Positions 54,401 through 64,000 of a stretch of 64,000 nt of DNA are shown in pieces. Under the pieces are notes generated by a model, which saw only the letters and a list, made by a program, of their open reading frames with translations, had not been told where the DNA came from and searched no databases. The translations under genes were made by a program, and so were the position numbers. Each line of letters begins with the position of its first letter. The first letter of the stretch is position 1. The stretch lies in NCBI RefSeq assembly GCF_000002985.6, contig NC_003281.10, positions 12,648,001 through 12,712,000 of the forward strand, read 5' to 3'. This DNA is from Caenorhabditis elegans. Its lineage: Eukaryota > Nematoda > Chromadorea > Rhabditida > Rhabditidae.

Positions 54401-57400
54401 AAAAATCACTAAAAAAATCGCGAAAAATGAAAAATTCAACTCAAAAAATCGATTTTTCAATTTTTTCGTTGAATTCCGTCCAAAAAAAGAAAAGCGACCA
54501 ATCAGCGTTTCGCCCCGCCCACTTTTCAACCAATCAGATTTTTATTTTAAAAAAAAGCTTTAAAAATCAAAATATGACTTCCCGACCAATCAGCATCTTC
54601 GAACTCCGCCCACTCCGCCTGATTGGTTGAAAAGTGGACGGAGCGACGATCGCTGATTGGTCGCAGCTCATTTTGGAGGGAATTTAACTAAAATTGAAAA
54701 ATCGCGTTTTTAAAGCAATTTTCGTGTTTTTTTTTTAATGGTGCGTCCATAGTCTGCGGAAAACGGGAATTTCCCGCGTGCGGAAGCGTCCATAGTCTGC
54801 GGAAAAAACAAGGAGTTTCTCGCTTTTTTTTTCCTCAAAATTCAAAAAAGTAGGCGTGGCCAACCAATCAGCTGTTGTTTCTTGTTTTCCCATTGCTCAG
54901 CTTAAAATTTTACAGCCTCTAATTGGTTGAACACGCCCACTATTTTGAAATTGACCAATAACAAAGCGAGAAACTCCTTGTTTTTTCCGCAGACTATGGA
55001 CGCTTCCGCACGCGGGAAATTCCCGTTTTCCGCAGACTATGGACGCACCATAAATATTTTATGTTTTTTGTTGGATTTTTGAAGCAAAATTTGCTGGGAA
55101 TTATGAAAATTTGTTAAAAGTTTTCAGCTTTCAGTTTGAGTTTTTTCCAACTAAAAAAAGTGTAAAATTCTGAAAAATAACGAAAAATAAATAATTCAAC
55201 TCTAAAAAGCGTGATTTTTCAAATTCCCTCCAAAATGAGAACTGCCCCTGACCAATCAACGCCTCGCCCCGCCTACTTTCCAACCAATCCGCGATGAAGT
55301 GGGCGGAGTTTGAAGATGCTGATTGGTCGGGGAGACTTTTTCTTTAAAAAATCGAAAATAGTCTCGAATTACGAAAAATCACAGAAAAACGCAAAAAATG
55401 GCGAAATTATAAAACTCTGACCAATCAGCGTTCTCGAACTCCTCCCACTCCACCTGATTGGTTGGAAAGTGGGCGGAGCGACGATCGCTGATTGGTCGGG
55501 CAGTTCTCATATTGGAAGGAATTTAACTAAAATTCAAAAATCGCGATTTAAAATTTTTTTTTTTGAATTTTATGTTTTTTGTTAGATTTTCTGAAGCAAA
55601 TTTTGATGGAAACACTCACGAGGGACGAGGAAAAGTGGTTTCTAGGCCATGGCCGAGGGGCCGACAAGTTTCAGCGGCCATTTATCTTGCTTTGTTTTCC
55701 GCCTGTTTTCTTTTGTATTTTCACAGCTTTTTCCCGTTTTTTCTTATTAAAACTGATAAATAAATATTTTTTGCAGATGCTAAAACAATTTCCAAGTAAA
55801 AAAATCATGTATTCAGTGGGCAAGCAGCGGTGAAAGTGGTCAATGCAATATGATGGATTACGGGAATACAAAACCTAAACTTTTTCTGAAACATGATACA
55901 TATGCTGCTTAAATGCTGAGACTACCTGATTTTCATAACGAGACCGCTGAAAAAGTTTTGAGGTTTCCAAAATTCAACTTTTTCGGTGAAAAAGTCGAGA
56001 TTTTCGCACAAAATGTCGAATTTTGAAAACCTCAAAACTTTTTCAGCGGTCTCGTTATGAAAATCAGGTAATTTCAACATCTAAGCAGCATATGTATCAT
56101 GTTTCAGAAAAAGTTTAGGTTTTGTATTCCCGTAATCCATCATATTACGATGCCCACTTTCACCGTTGCTTGCCCACTAGGGCTGTGCGGCTGATGACTC
56201 GGCTGATGGAGACAATCAAGTTTTTCAACGTGTTAGCACTGATCAATTAAAGAATATTTGTATTTGCAGTATTGGCTGAGTCATGAGCTTCTTATTCTAG
56301 AAAAAAGTTTTTTTTTTAAGTGCACACACCTTGACAAAACAGTCGGCTTTTTGAATCAGCCGAGTAACTCGGCTGTCGGCTGTCGGCTGATTGGAAAAAC
56401 GAGTTTTTCTGGAAGGGGTGTGCACTTTTTTAAAAACTTTTTTCTAGAATCAGAAGCTCAAGACTCAGCCGATATGGCAAATACAAGTATTCCCTAATTG
56501 ATCATTGCTAATACGTTGAAAAACGTTGATTTGCTCCATCAGCCGAGTCATCAGCCGCACAGCCCTATTGCCCACTGAATACATAATTTTTTTACTTGGA
56601 AATTGTTTTAGCATCTGCAAAAAGTATTTATTTATCAGTTTTAATAAGAAAAAACGGGAAAAAGCTGTGAAAAACAAAAGAAAACAGACGGAAAACAAAG
56701 CAAGATAAATGGCCGCTGAAACTTGTCGGCCCCTCGGCCATGGCCTAGAAACCACTTTTCCTCCTCCCCCGTGAGGAAAAAGTTGCAGTGAGAAATTATG
56801 AAAATTGGCTCAAAGTTTTCAGCGTATCGTACTTCTCAATATGCACAATGATCAGATTGAACACTGGCAGAAATCACAGCTAACTATTCATCTACTCGTC
56901 AATATGATTGTTAATGGCAGGCAAACTGTACGTAAATTTTCAGAATTTTCACATGATGTCAGGTTGTCCTATCGCTGATCTACTGCACACAAAAATGGCG
57001 GGAAAAATATATTTGAATTTTTGCGCCGTCACAGCGCATTTTTATGGCATTTCCAATCACTCTTCAAATAAATTTTCGTGTGTGTTAATATATAAAATTG
57101 ATAATTCAACGAAATTTGAAAAAAAAATTGGCAAGTTAAGTTGAAAAATCTGTCACCGAAATTGGAGAGAATTGTCTTTTTTAGACCAAAAATGACCCAA
57201 ACCTACCGAATTTTGAAAATTTTAAGTTCTAGGTTTTACGAAAATGGTGGTAAAACTCTTTTTTTTTAACTAAATCTCAAATTTTGGGAATTATTTCGTT
57301 AATTGAGATACTTTATCGGTCAATGCGGACACAAATATGATACAAAAGTATCTCAATTAACGAAATAGTTCCCAAAATTTGAGATTTTAGCTAAAAAAAA

Positions 57401-60400
57401 AGTTTTACCACCATTTTTCGTAAAACTTAGAACTTAAAATTTTCAAAATTCGGTAGGTTTGGGTCATTTTTGGTCTAAAAAAGACAATTCTCTCCAATTT
57501 CGGTGACAGATTTTTCAACTTAACTTGCCAATTTTTTTCTTCAAATTTCGTTGAATTATCAATAATTTTATATATTAACACACGAAAATTTATTTGAAGA
57601 GTGATTGAAAATGCACGGCCTCCTGGAGTGTTCATAATTATTAGAGCGCACTCGCGCGCGGCACCTCACGAACTCCAGGATTTACGGGAATTCGTTTCGC
57701 GGGGACATCAGTTTTTTGCTATTTTTGGCTTCTATGGGAAATATTTTTAATTTTTCGTTTTATAATATTCTTGAGAAGCATCATCCGAATTGAAAATGTG
57801 TAAAATTATGAAATTTGACCGAAAACTGAAAGTTTTACAGAAGGAAGCCACTACAGTTTTTTAAAAAAATGTGTCAGGATATCCTGTTTTGCGATTTATG
57901 CGTCGTAAAATATGTCATTTTGTAGAGAATTAAAAGTTTCATAAGAATTTTCGTTTGAAAATTGAAAATTGTTTTTATTAAAGACTGAAAAATCGAAAAA
58001 AATAAGATTTTATCGTAAAATTGTTGATTTTTTGAATATTTTTTTATTAGAAATTAAAGAATTAAAATTTCAAACGAAAATTCTTATGAAACTTTTAATT
58101 CTCTACAAAATGACATATTTTACGACTCTGAAATCGAAAAACTGGCAATCCTGATACATTTTTTTTAACTGTAGTGGCTTCCTTCTGTAAAACTTTCAGT
58201 TTTCGGCCAAATTTCATAATTTTACACATTTTCAATTCGAATGATGCTTCTCAAGAATATTATAAAGCAAAAAATCAAAAACATTTCCCATAGAAGCCAA
58301 AAATAGCAAAAAACTGCTGTCCCCGCGAAACGAATTCCCGCGAATTCTGGAGTTCGTGAGGTGCCGCGCGCGAGTGCGCTCTAATAATTATGAACACTCC
58401 AGGAGGCCGTGAAATGCCATAAAAATTCGCTGTGACGGCGCAAAAATTCAAATATATGTTTCCCGCCATTTTTGTGCATGGGACAATCTGCAACTACCAT
58501 GTGATTTTTGATAAATAATTTTTTTCAATTTTCAGACTCGTCCACTGGCGAAATGTCATGTGAAACTTGCCGAACTAGTTCGCCCGCCGTATCTAATTTC
58601 CCGGGATTTTGATTTTGTTGGAGACGATTTCGAGGGTACCGCCGAACTTCGAATCGATTTGGGAAGCCGTGTGCAGTCGCTGACGGAAAAACTGACGAAT
58701 CTGCGGAATGAGAGAAGCTTTGACGATAATACATTTATAGTTTCCGATAGACAAGTTGGACGACGGACTCGATCACGGAGCTCCAGCAGGTGTAGAGCAC
58801 ACTCGTCGCAGAGTTTGGGAAGTGCTACGAAGGATTCTGCGAGGGCTTCTGCTTCTTCGTCGGCGGCGCCTTCTGAGATACATAAAAGGTTGAGTATTTC
58901 ACTGCAACTTTTTCCTCACGAGGGACGAGGAAAAGTGGTTTCTAGGCCATGGCCGAGGGGCCGACAAGTTTCAGCGGCCATTTATCTTGCTTTGTTTTGC
59001 GCCTGTTTTCTTTTGTATTTTCACAGCTTTTTCCCGTTTTTTCTTATTAAAACTGATAAATAAATATTTTTTGCAGATGCTAAAACAATTTCCAAGTCAA
59101 AAAAAAATGTATTCAGTGGGCAAGCAGCGGTGAAAGTGGCCATTGTAATATGATGGATTACGGGAATACAAAACATAAACTTTTTTCCAAATATGATACT
59201 GCTTAAATGCTGAAGCTACCTGATTTTCATAACCAGACCGCTGAAAAAGTTTTGAGGTTTCCAAAATTCAACTTTTTGTGCGAAAATCTCGACTTTTTCA
59301 CTAAAAAAGTTGAATTTTGAAAACCTCAAAACTTTTTCAGCGGTCTCGTTATGAAAATCAGGTAATTTCAGCATCTAAGCAGCATATGTATCATGTTTCA
59401 GAAAAAGTTTAGGTTTTGTATTCCCGTAATCCATCATATTGCATTGACCACTTTCACCGCTGCTTGCCCACTGAATACATAATTTTTTTTACTTGGAAAT
59501 TGTTTTAGCATCTGCAAAAAGTATTTATTTATCAGTTTTAATAAGAAAAAACGGGAAAAAGCTGTGAAAATACAAAAGAAAACAGGCGCAAAACAAAGCA
59601 AGATAAATGGCCGCTGAAACTTGTCGGCCCCTCGGCCACGGCCTAGAAACCACTTTTCCTCGTCCCTGGAAAAAGTTGCAGTGCGAATTAGGTTCTCCAC
59701 AGAAAAATCGTTGATTTTTTAAGAAAAAAAAATTGAAAAAAAATCGATTATATATATTCAGATCGCAATCTGTCACATCAATTCCTGCTGCTTCAACATC
59801 CACCACCACTCCGACACCGATTCTAAGACCCTCAACACTTCAAATTCCTGCGCAGTCCTACGTGGCACCACCACGGCCAAGAATCGGATCGTCGGCTTCT
59901 TCGATGGGATCTGATTCGGTTTTTGTTCGGGATCCTCCTACTGCTCAAGGAGCACCACCACGAGTTTTCGAATTTCCAGACTCCACAGAGTCTCAATTCC
60001 GTGAGCGTACTCATCGAACGGTCACGGAGTCTTATGGTGCATCGACAGTAGCCGATACGGTAGAAGAAGTCAGTCGACATGGTGGAAAGTATTATTTGGA
60101 AGTTACAGTCCATCAGGCTACTGGATTACCTCCTATTGAAGATGAAAGGTATAAATATATATACCAAAAATACATGGTCTCGACACGATATATTTTTTTC
60201 AGATTTTGAAAATAAAAATAAATAAATAAATAAAAATTTCGGGAAAACTGTAGAAAAAAAAAGAAAAAATATGAAAATTCAGAATATTTGCCGTTTTTCC
60301 GTTGGTGTTCCGGGAAAAAGACGACATTTTTTAAAGGAGGACTAACGATTCGGTTGATGGTTTGAACGTATAGACCCAAAATGAGCTCAAATGAACGAAT

Positions 60401-62560
60401 TTCGTAATGAAACTGCTCAAAAATTTTTCAAAAATTTTTTATGGCGGTTCAAAATTTTGAAAAAATTACACTGATTTTGGCTGAAATCATGAATTTTTCC
60501 CATTTTCCCGTGTCACATCTGTCTGAAGTTGGATTTTTTGGAATTATCGTCTTTTATTACATATATTGGTAATTAATCTCATTTAATTTCGTCGATTAAA
60601 GTACATTTAAAGCCGATAGGTAACCAAAAATCATCGAAATTGGTTACCTATCGGCTTTAAATGTACGTTAATCGACTAAATTAAATGAGATAAACTACCA
60701 ATATATGTAATAAAAGACGATAATTCTAAAAAAGCCAACTTCGGACAGATGTGACCCCGGAAAAATGGGAAAAATTCGTGATTTTAACTAAAATCAGTGT
60801 AATTTTTTCAAAATTTTGAACCGCCATAAAAAATTTTTGAAAAATTGTTGAGCAGTTTCATTACGAAATTCGATTATTTGAGCTCATTTTTTGGGTCTAT
60901 ACGTTCAAAATCATCCGAACCGTTAGTCATCCTTTAATTGAAAATCTTTAAAAAATCTGAAAAATTGTTAAAAATTCGGAAAAAATATTAAACTCTAGTT
61001 TTTTTCAAGCAAAACTCTGTAGATTTTCAGGAGAAAAAATTTTTTTTATTGGTTTTGTTTAAAAAAAAAAGAAATCGAAAATAAAACTAAACAATGTTTT
61101 TTGTTGAAAAAAATAAGATATTTTTGTGAATATTTTAGAAAATCGAAATTTCTTAATATTTTTCTTCGTATTTTCGGTGGTTTCCAGAGAAATTATTTTT
61201 TTTTGTAAATTTCGAACATAAAATTTGAAAAAGAAGCACATTTATTACAATTTTTCGATTTTTCGACGTTTTTTCTGAAAAAATCGAAAATTTTGGATAA
61301 TAAGTTATTTTTCGGGCACAAAAGTACCCGGTACCCGGTCTCGAAACGATCGATTTTTTGCAATAAAAAGTGTGTGCGCCTTTAAGGAGTACTGTAGTAA
61401 AAGTTCGTAATTTTCCAATGATTTTTTGAATTTTTTTGTTTCACAGAAAATTTATTTTTTTTGTCGAAAAATGTATATTTCGATGAGAAAAACTGAATTT
61501 TTCTGTGAAACAAAAAAATCAAAAAAATTATTGGAAATTTTCGAAATTTTACTACAGTACTACTTAAAGGCGCACACACTTTTTATTGCAAAAAATATGT
61601 CGTTTCGAGACCGGATACCGTTCTTTTGTGCCCGAAAAATAACTCGACATACATTTCTTTCTCGATTATCAAAATTTTTCGATTTTTTCTGAAAAACGTT
61701 GAAAAATCTTTAAAAAAATTATTTTTTGTCTCGATTTTCACAAAATTTCCTTAAAAAATGCTTTTAAAATAGTGCGTGTGCCTTTAAGGAGTACTGTAGT
61801 AAAATTTCAAATTTTCCGATAATTTCTCTATTTTTCCACAGAAAATTTCATGTCTCACGAAACACGAAACAAATTTTTATCGAAAAAAAAAGTTTTTTTT
61901 TCGATTTTTTTTCTGGAAAAACGCCGAAATTTGTCAAAATTATCTTATTTTTCTAGATTTTCAAAAAAAAAGTCGCATTTTTCCTAAAAACTTCAAATTT
62001 TTCAATTTTGCAGTGGCTGCCTCGCAAGCCCATCAACGCTCGTTTCAATTCTCGGACGTGACGGTGATCTCCGCTCGCCGGTATTCCGCAACTCTCGAAA
62101 CCCGAACTGGAATTTTATGGCCCGATTCGCTCTAAGCTCCGAACGCCGGAATCTCGTCGTAAAAGTGATTCATCGAGGCGCCCTCCTTGATCTACCACTG
62201 GGATTCGTCTCAATTCCGCTTCCAACACCGAATTTCAGTAGATCTGTGTATGAAATGACGGATATTACAAAGATGGCCGCAAAGTATACACATCAAGTTC
62301 CAATGTTGACGATAAGTGTGGAAAAAGTGCGGAATATCGATGATGATGATGATGATGAGGAGAATAATCATCATTATGAGCAGTTTCGGAAAAGAGCTCA
62401 CTCGTCGAGAAGTACCCAGTCATCTCCACCGCCGCCGTCAGCTCAATATTTGCTGCGTATCGAATCTCCGCCAATTTTGGAGAGCAGTGAAGTTATCAAG
62501 GAGCGGATGCAACGATGTATGGCGGATTTGGAGAATATGATGAGGGGAATTAACAAATAA
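51499..62560 (+). CDS. C2-domain protein, possibly C2CD3-related
   Basis: Exons are 51499-51571, 53208-53340, 54251-54365, 56823-56927, 58536-58888, 59762-60148 and 62014-62560, giving 570 aa. The N-terminal third (about 30-200) looks like a beta-rich domain: FIRIKLDQIVLPD, FQLEYTFPCLD, SQLTIHLLVNMIV, AKCHVKLAELV and GTAELRIDL. This order resembles the N-terminal C2-like domain of the centriolar protein C2CD3. A Ser/Arg and Pro-rich linker follows (230-360). A clearer C2 domain lies at about 368-495 (YYLEVTVHQATGLP, SPVFRNSRNPNWNF, LVVKVIHRG). Near the end are an acidic run (DDDDDDEE, about 498-505) and a short helical tail (SSEVIKERMQRCMADLENMM). The calcium-binding aspartates of typical C2 domains are not obvious. 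The C2CD3 link is tentative; the gene model is firm. Confidence 0.85.
51862..53050. mobile_element. fold-back element, family S copy 1 (filled)
   Basis: The ends are CACTGCAACTTTTTCCTCAC and the mirror AAAAAGTTGCAGTG. The arms run through GGCCACGGCCGAGGGGCCGA, TTTGCAGATGCTAAAACAAT and GGATTACGGGAATAC. The left arm is split by a family N element at 52085-52472. It lies in intron 1 of the C2 gene. Frames reading DEEKWFLGHGRGADKF recur in all copies and are repeat-derived. Confidence 0.9.
52085..52472. mobile_element. nested hAT-like MITE, family N copy 1
   Basis: Terminal inverted repeats TAGGGCTGTGCGGCTGATGA and mirror TCATCAGCCGCACAGCCCTA are flanked by an exact 8-bp duplication GTGGGCAA (52077-52084 and 52473-52480). 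An 8-bp TSD with TAGGG ends is typical of hAT superfamily MITEs. The inner arms also mirror (TTCTAGAAAAAAGTTTTT). Confidence 0.9.
53549..54153. mobile_element. fold-back element, family F copy 1
   Basis: Bounded by TTTAAAGGAGGACTAACGGT and mirror ACCGTTAGTCCTCCTTTAAA, with inner arms GGTAACCAAAAATCATCGAA and CCTATCGGCTTTAAATGTAC. It lies in intron 2 of the C2 gene; the second copy is in intron 6 (60330-60938). The TTTAAA termini fit the worm palindromic elements that sit at TTTAAA sites. Confidence 0.85.
54495..54665. repeat. CCAAT/GC-box repeat units, C2-gene intron 3
   Basis: CGACCAATCAGCGTTTCGCC, CCGCCCACTTTTCAACCAAT and mirrors. Two modules lie back to back. Confidence 0.75.
54738..55050. 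mobile_element. fold-back element, 313 bp
   Basis: The ends are ATGGTGCGTCCATAGTCTGC and mirror GCAGACTATGGACGCACCAT. The motif GTCCATAGTCTGCGG occurs twice in each arm, next to AACGGGAATTTCCCGCGTGC. The centre is single-copy. No other member is seen in the window. Confidence 0.8.
55235..55510. repeat. CCAAT/GC-box repeat units, C2-gene intron 3
   Basis: Modules with CTGACCAATCAACGCCTCGC, GAAGTGGGCGGAGTTTGAAG and GATTGGTTGGAAAGTGGGCG. The flank TTTTTTGTTRGATTTTCTGA is shared with 55068-55085, so this block and 54495-54730 are diverged duplicates. Confidence 0.75.
55613..56790. mobile_element. fold-back element, family S copy 2 (filled, inverted relative to copy 1)
   Basis: Nearly the reverse complement of 51862-53050, including the same nested N element at the same internal position. 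The left terminus has lost GCAACTTTTTCCT. It lies in intron 3 of the C2 gene. Confidence 0.9.
56178..56567. mobile_element. nested hAT-like MITE, family N copy 2
   Basis: TAGGGCTGTGCGGC ends flanked by TTGCCCAC on both sides (56170-56177 and 56568-56575). This is the same 8-bp duplication as copy 1 read on the other strand. Confidence 0.9.
56990..58480. mobile_element. fold-back element (family M) split by a family H insertion
   Basis: The outer arms are AAAAATGGCGGGAAAAATAT and mirror ATGTTTCCCGCCATTTTTGT. Inner arms meet around 57325 (GTATCTCAATTAACGAAATA). The right arm is interrupted by family H copy 2 at 57614-58411, so H inserted later. It fills most of C2-gene intron 4. Confidence 0.85.
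57614..58411. mobile_element. fold-back MITE, family H copy 2 (nested)
   Basis: Perfect terminal repeats CACGGCCTCCTGGAGTGTTC continue to ATAATTATTAGAGCGC, mirrored at the right end. It is flanked by AAATG at 57609-57613 and 58412-58416. Length is 798 bp with no coding content. It matches 12793-13564 in tpst-1 intron 1. Confidence 0.88.
58900..59683. mobile_element. fold-back element, family S copy 3 (empty site)
   Basis: CACTGCAACTTTTTCCTCAC to AAAAAGTTGCAGTG, with the same arms as copies 1 and 2 but without the N insertion: GTGGGCAA occurs once, at 59116-59123. It starts 11 bp after the exon ending at 58888. Confidence 0.9.
60330..60938. mobile_element. fold-back element, family F copy 2
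   Basis: TTTAAAGGAGGACTAACGAT to mirrored CCGTTAGTCATCCTTTAA, closely matching 53549-54153 throughout. It lies in C2-gene intron 6. Confidence 0.85.
61310..61626. mobile_element. fold-back element, family V
   Basis: The arms are ACCCGGTCTCGAAACGA, AAAAGTGTGTGCGCCTTTAA and GAGTACTGTAGTAAAA, mirrored as TTTTACTACAGTACTACTTA, AAGGCGCACACACTTTTTAT and TCGTTTCGAGACCGG. A half copy follows at about 61765-61810. Related pieces lie at 20.6-21.9 and 33.9-35.2 kb. Confidence 0.75.
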
Positions 62561-63559
62561 TTATTTTTTTTATTTCTTATTACAACTTTTTTTTTGTTCT
62601 TAATTTCACTTTATTTGACGTGTTTGACACTTTTTTACTATTACGGGAACACTAAATTTTGAGGGGGTGCGCGTATTGCACAACATATTTGACGCGCAAA
62701 ATATGAAATATCTCGTAGCGAAAACTACAGTAGCGCTTGCGTCGATTTACGGGGGTTAGTTATTAAAAATGAGGCCCCACGAAAAGGGGAGCTGGCACTG
62801 TGCCAAACACACAAAACGTATTTTTTATTCTCATTCAACGCACGACTTTTTTTAAATTTTTTACGCTAAACGATGCGTAATAACGGAGTGTGGTTATAAC
62901 AAAGTCGTGCTGGCACAGTGCCAGCTCCCCTTTTCGTGGGGCCTCATTTTTAATAACTAACCCCGTATATCGACACAAGCGGAGCTACAGTAGTCTTCGC
63001 TAATACGAGATATTTCATATTTTGCGCGTCAAATATGTTGTGCAATACGCATTCTCTGAATTTTGTGTTCCCGTAACACTACTACTCGATTCGATTTGTT
63101 TTCTTTAGATACTCAAAGTATAAATGAAGAATCTCATGTTTGTTGCGTAGTTGGCGATCCGAGAACAGAGAACAGTAGAATAAAAGTGTGAAATTTGCAA
63201 TTTCTCGAGTTTTACAACTAAAAACGAGCCGCTGCGCGCCGTAAATCTACCCCAGATATGGCCGAGCCAAAATGGCCTAGTTCGGCAAACTCTTACATTT
63301 CAATTTATGAGGGAAGACAGAAATCCGTGAATTTCTCTCGATTATAACCCCAAAATTGTTCAAAATATTTACCCTCCAAAATGAAACGTAATTCTGTGCA
63401 AACACCATCGCCATTATCCAATGTTCATCCCTACGCAAAAGTGCACTATTCCACGCGTTTTGTTGATTTTATATTCCGTCTTCGCCACAATAAAAATGCG
63501 AAAATACATTGATTTTCGGGGTTTTTTGTTGCTTTTCACTCAAAATGCTTCCCTTCCAG
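62561..63559. other. intergenic between the C2-domain gene and hut-1
   Basis: A family P copy with a nested family G element (62640-63076) is followed by a reverse fragment of the 470-bp repeat (63228-63330). Then comes about 230 bp of single-copy sequence ending in a TTCCAG acceptor one base before the hut-1 ATG. This last part is the likely promoter. Confidence 0.55.
62640..63076. mobile_element. family P copy 9 with nested family G copy 2
   Basis: P ends are ATTACGGGAACACTAAATTT and TTTTGTGTTCCCGTAA. At its centre, 62770-62947, sits GAGGCCCCACGAAAAGGGGA to TCCCCTTTTCGTGGGGCCTC with GGCACTGTGCCA arms. This is the same P-plus-G arrangement as at 36.2-37.2 kb. Confidence 0.85.
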
Positions 63560-64000
63560 ATGCCAAAAAACCATGAGACGCCACATCATCACGGAGAAGT
63601 AAGAAGTTGGCTGGCGGAAAGTGGGCATTTTTTAATTTGCGCCGGTGGAATATTGATTTGTTATTTTGTTTTTGGAATTCAACAAGAGAGAATGTGAGTG
63701 CGAAAATCAAGAATTTAATAATTAAATGGTTTTCTTTCCAGCGTCCAAGGAAAGTACGAGCTTCCGGATGAATCTATCGAGAAATTCACGTTCACACAGG
63801 CGCTCGTCTTCTTTTTATGCACAGCAAACACAATTTACGCGTTTTTAATTCGAAAAAAGACGGAAATTGACAATGTGCCAACGAAGTAGGAGCCAAAAAT
63901 CTAATAAACTCTCTAATTTTTAATTCAAAAAATCGAATTTTTAATTCAAAATTTCAGAATGTACGCCGCCTCGGCAGCCAGTTATCTTCTAGCAATGGTA
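63560..64000 (+). CDS. hut-1: SLC35B1/HUT1-type nucleotide transporter, 5' part
   Basis: This is an ER multi-spanning carrier of the SLC35 family. Family members were named UDP-galactose transporter homologue 1, and SLC35B1 is reported to exchange ATP and ADP across the ER membrane. Exons seen are 63560-63693, 63742-63885 and 63958 to the window end, in frame for about 107 residues. The first membrane segment FLICAGGILICYFVFGIQQE is followed by RIVQGKY, equivalent to CYFYYGILQEKITRGKY in human SLC35B1. Next come TFTQALVFFLCTANTIYAF and MYAASAASYLLAMV. The ATG lies directly after a TTCCAG acceptor. The remaining two thirds lie outside the window. Confidence 0.9.

Noticed and set aside
51763..59809. 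Recurring frames with DEEKWFLGHGRGADKF or VVSRPWPRGRQVSAAIY
   Set aside because: They lie in the family S fold-back and appear once per arm; conservation is that of the repeat, not of a protein.
1..64000. CRISPR arrays, prokaryotic operons or integrated viral genes
   Set aside because: The repeats are palindromic transposons and minisatellites without uniform spacers; all genes are intron-containing nematode genes and no viral protein is recognisable.

Overview
This is a nematode window. Its introns are short to very long with consensus GT donors and TTTCAG acceptors. Most start codons lie a few bases after a lone TTTCAG acceptor, as expected for spliced-leader trans-splicing. The intergenic and intronic DNA is AT-rich and packed with fold-back repeats. 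From gene content and order I recognise Caenorhabditis elegans chromosome III, from memory the region of clone Y111B2A; no search was run.

Seven genes are supported, plus the start of an eighth, in this order. (1) The 3' exons of a Q-rich protein (+), probably pqn-80. (2) tpst-1, tyrosylprotein sulfotransferase (-), five coding exons, 380 aa. (3) taf-7.2, a TFIID subunit (-), two exons. (4) elpc-2, Elongator subunit 2 (+), nine exons, 778 aa, divergent from taf-7.2. (5) rsp-3, SF2/ASF-type SR protein (-), three exons, 258 aa, convergent with elpc-2. (6) A spinster-family MFS transporter (+), seven exons, 512 aa, divergent from rsp-3. (7) A 570-aa C2-domain protein (+), seven exons, possibly a divergent C2CD3 relative. 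(8) The first exons of hut-1, an SLC35B1-type transporter (+), cut by the window end. I assembled each model exon by exon, and every complete coding length is a multiple of three. The genes are mostly housekeeping or germline-type functions; I see no operon or shared pathway.

The other half of the story is repeats. A 9 kb gene-poor stretch (14.3-23.5 kb) holds CCGGCAAAT minisatellites, MITEs and two inverted copies of a stress-response motif. The tpst-1 introns hold a 5'-truncated LINE, minisatellite and nested MITEs. The elpc-2 introns hold periodic A/T tracts, a 0.9 kb A-rich satellite facing a T-rich one, and a 1.5 kb fold-back. The introns of the C2 gene carry three copies of one fold-back element. 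Two of these contain the same nested 8-bp-TSD element and one is the empty site.

The most interesting signals are four. First, an 84-codon open, coding-like extension follows the UGA-C stop of the spinster gene and crosses a strong splice junction. Second, a Helitron with both ends, its A|T insertion site and a paralogous empty site carries a 38-bp-period array of E2F-like sites. Third, the nested-transposon empty/filled-site series. Fourth, an intronic telomere-like repeat with an embedded hairpin.
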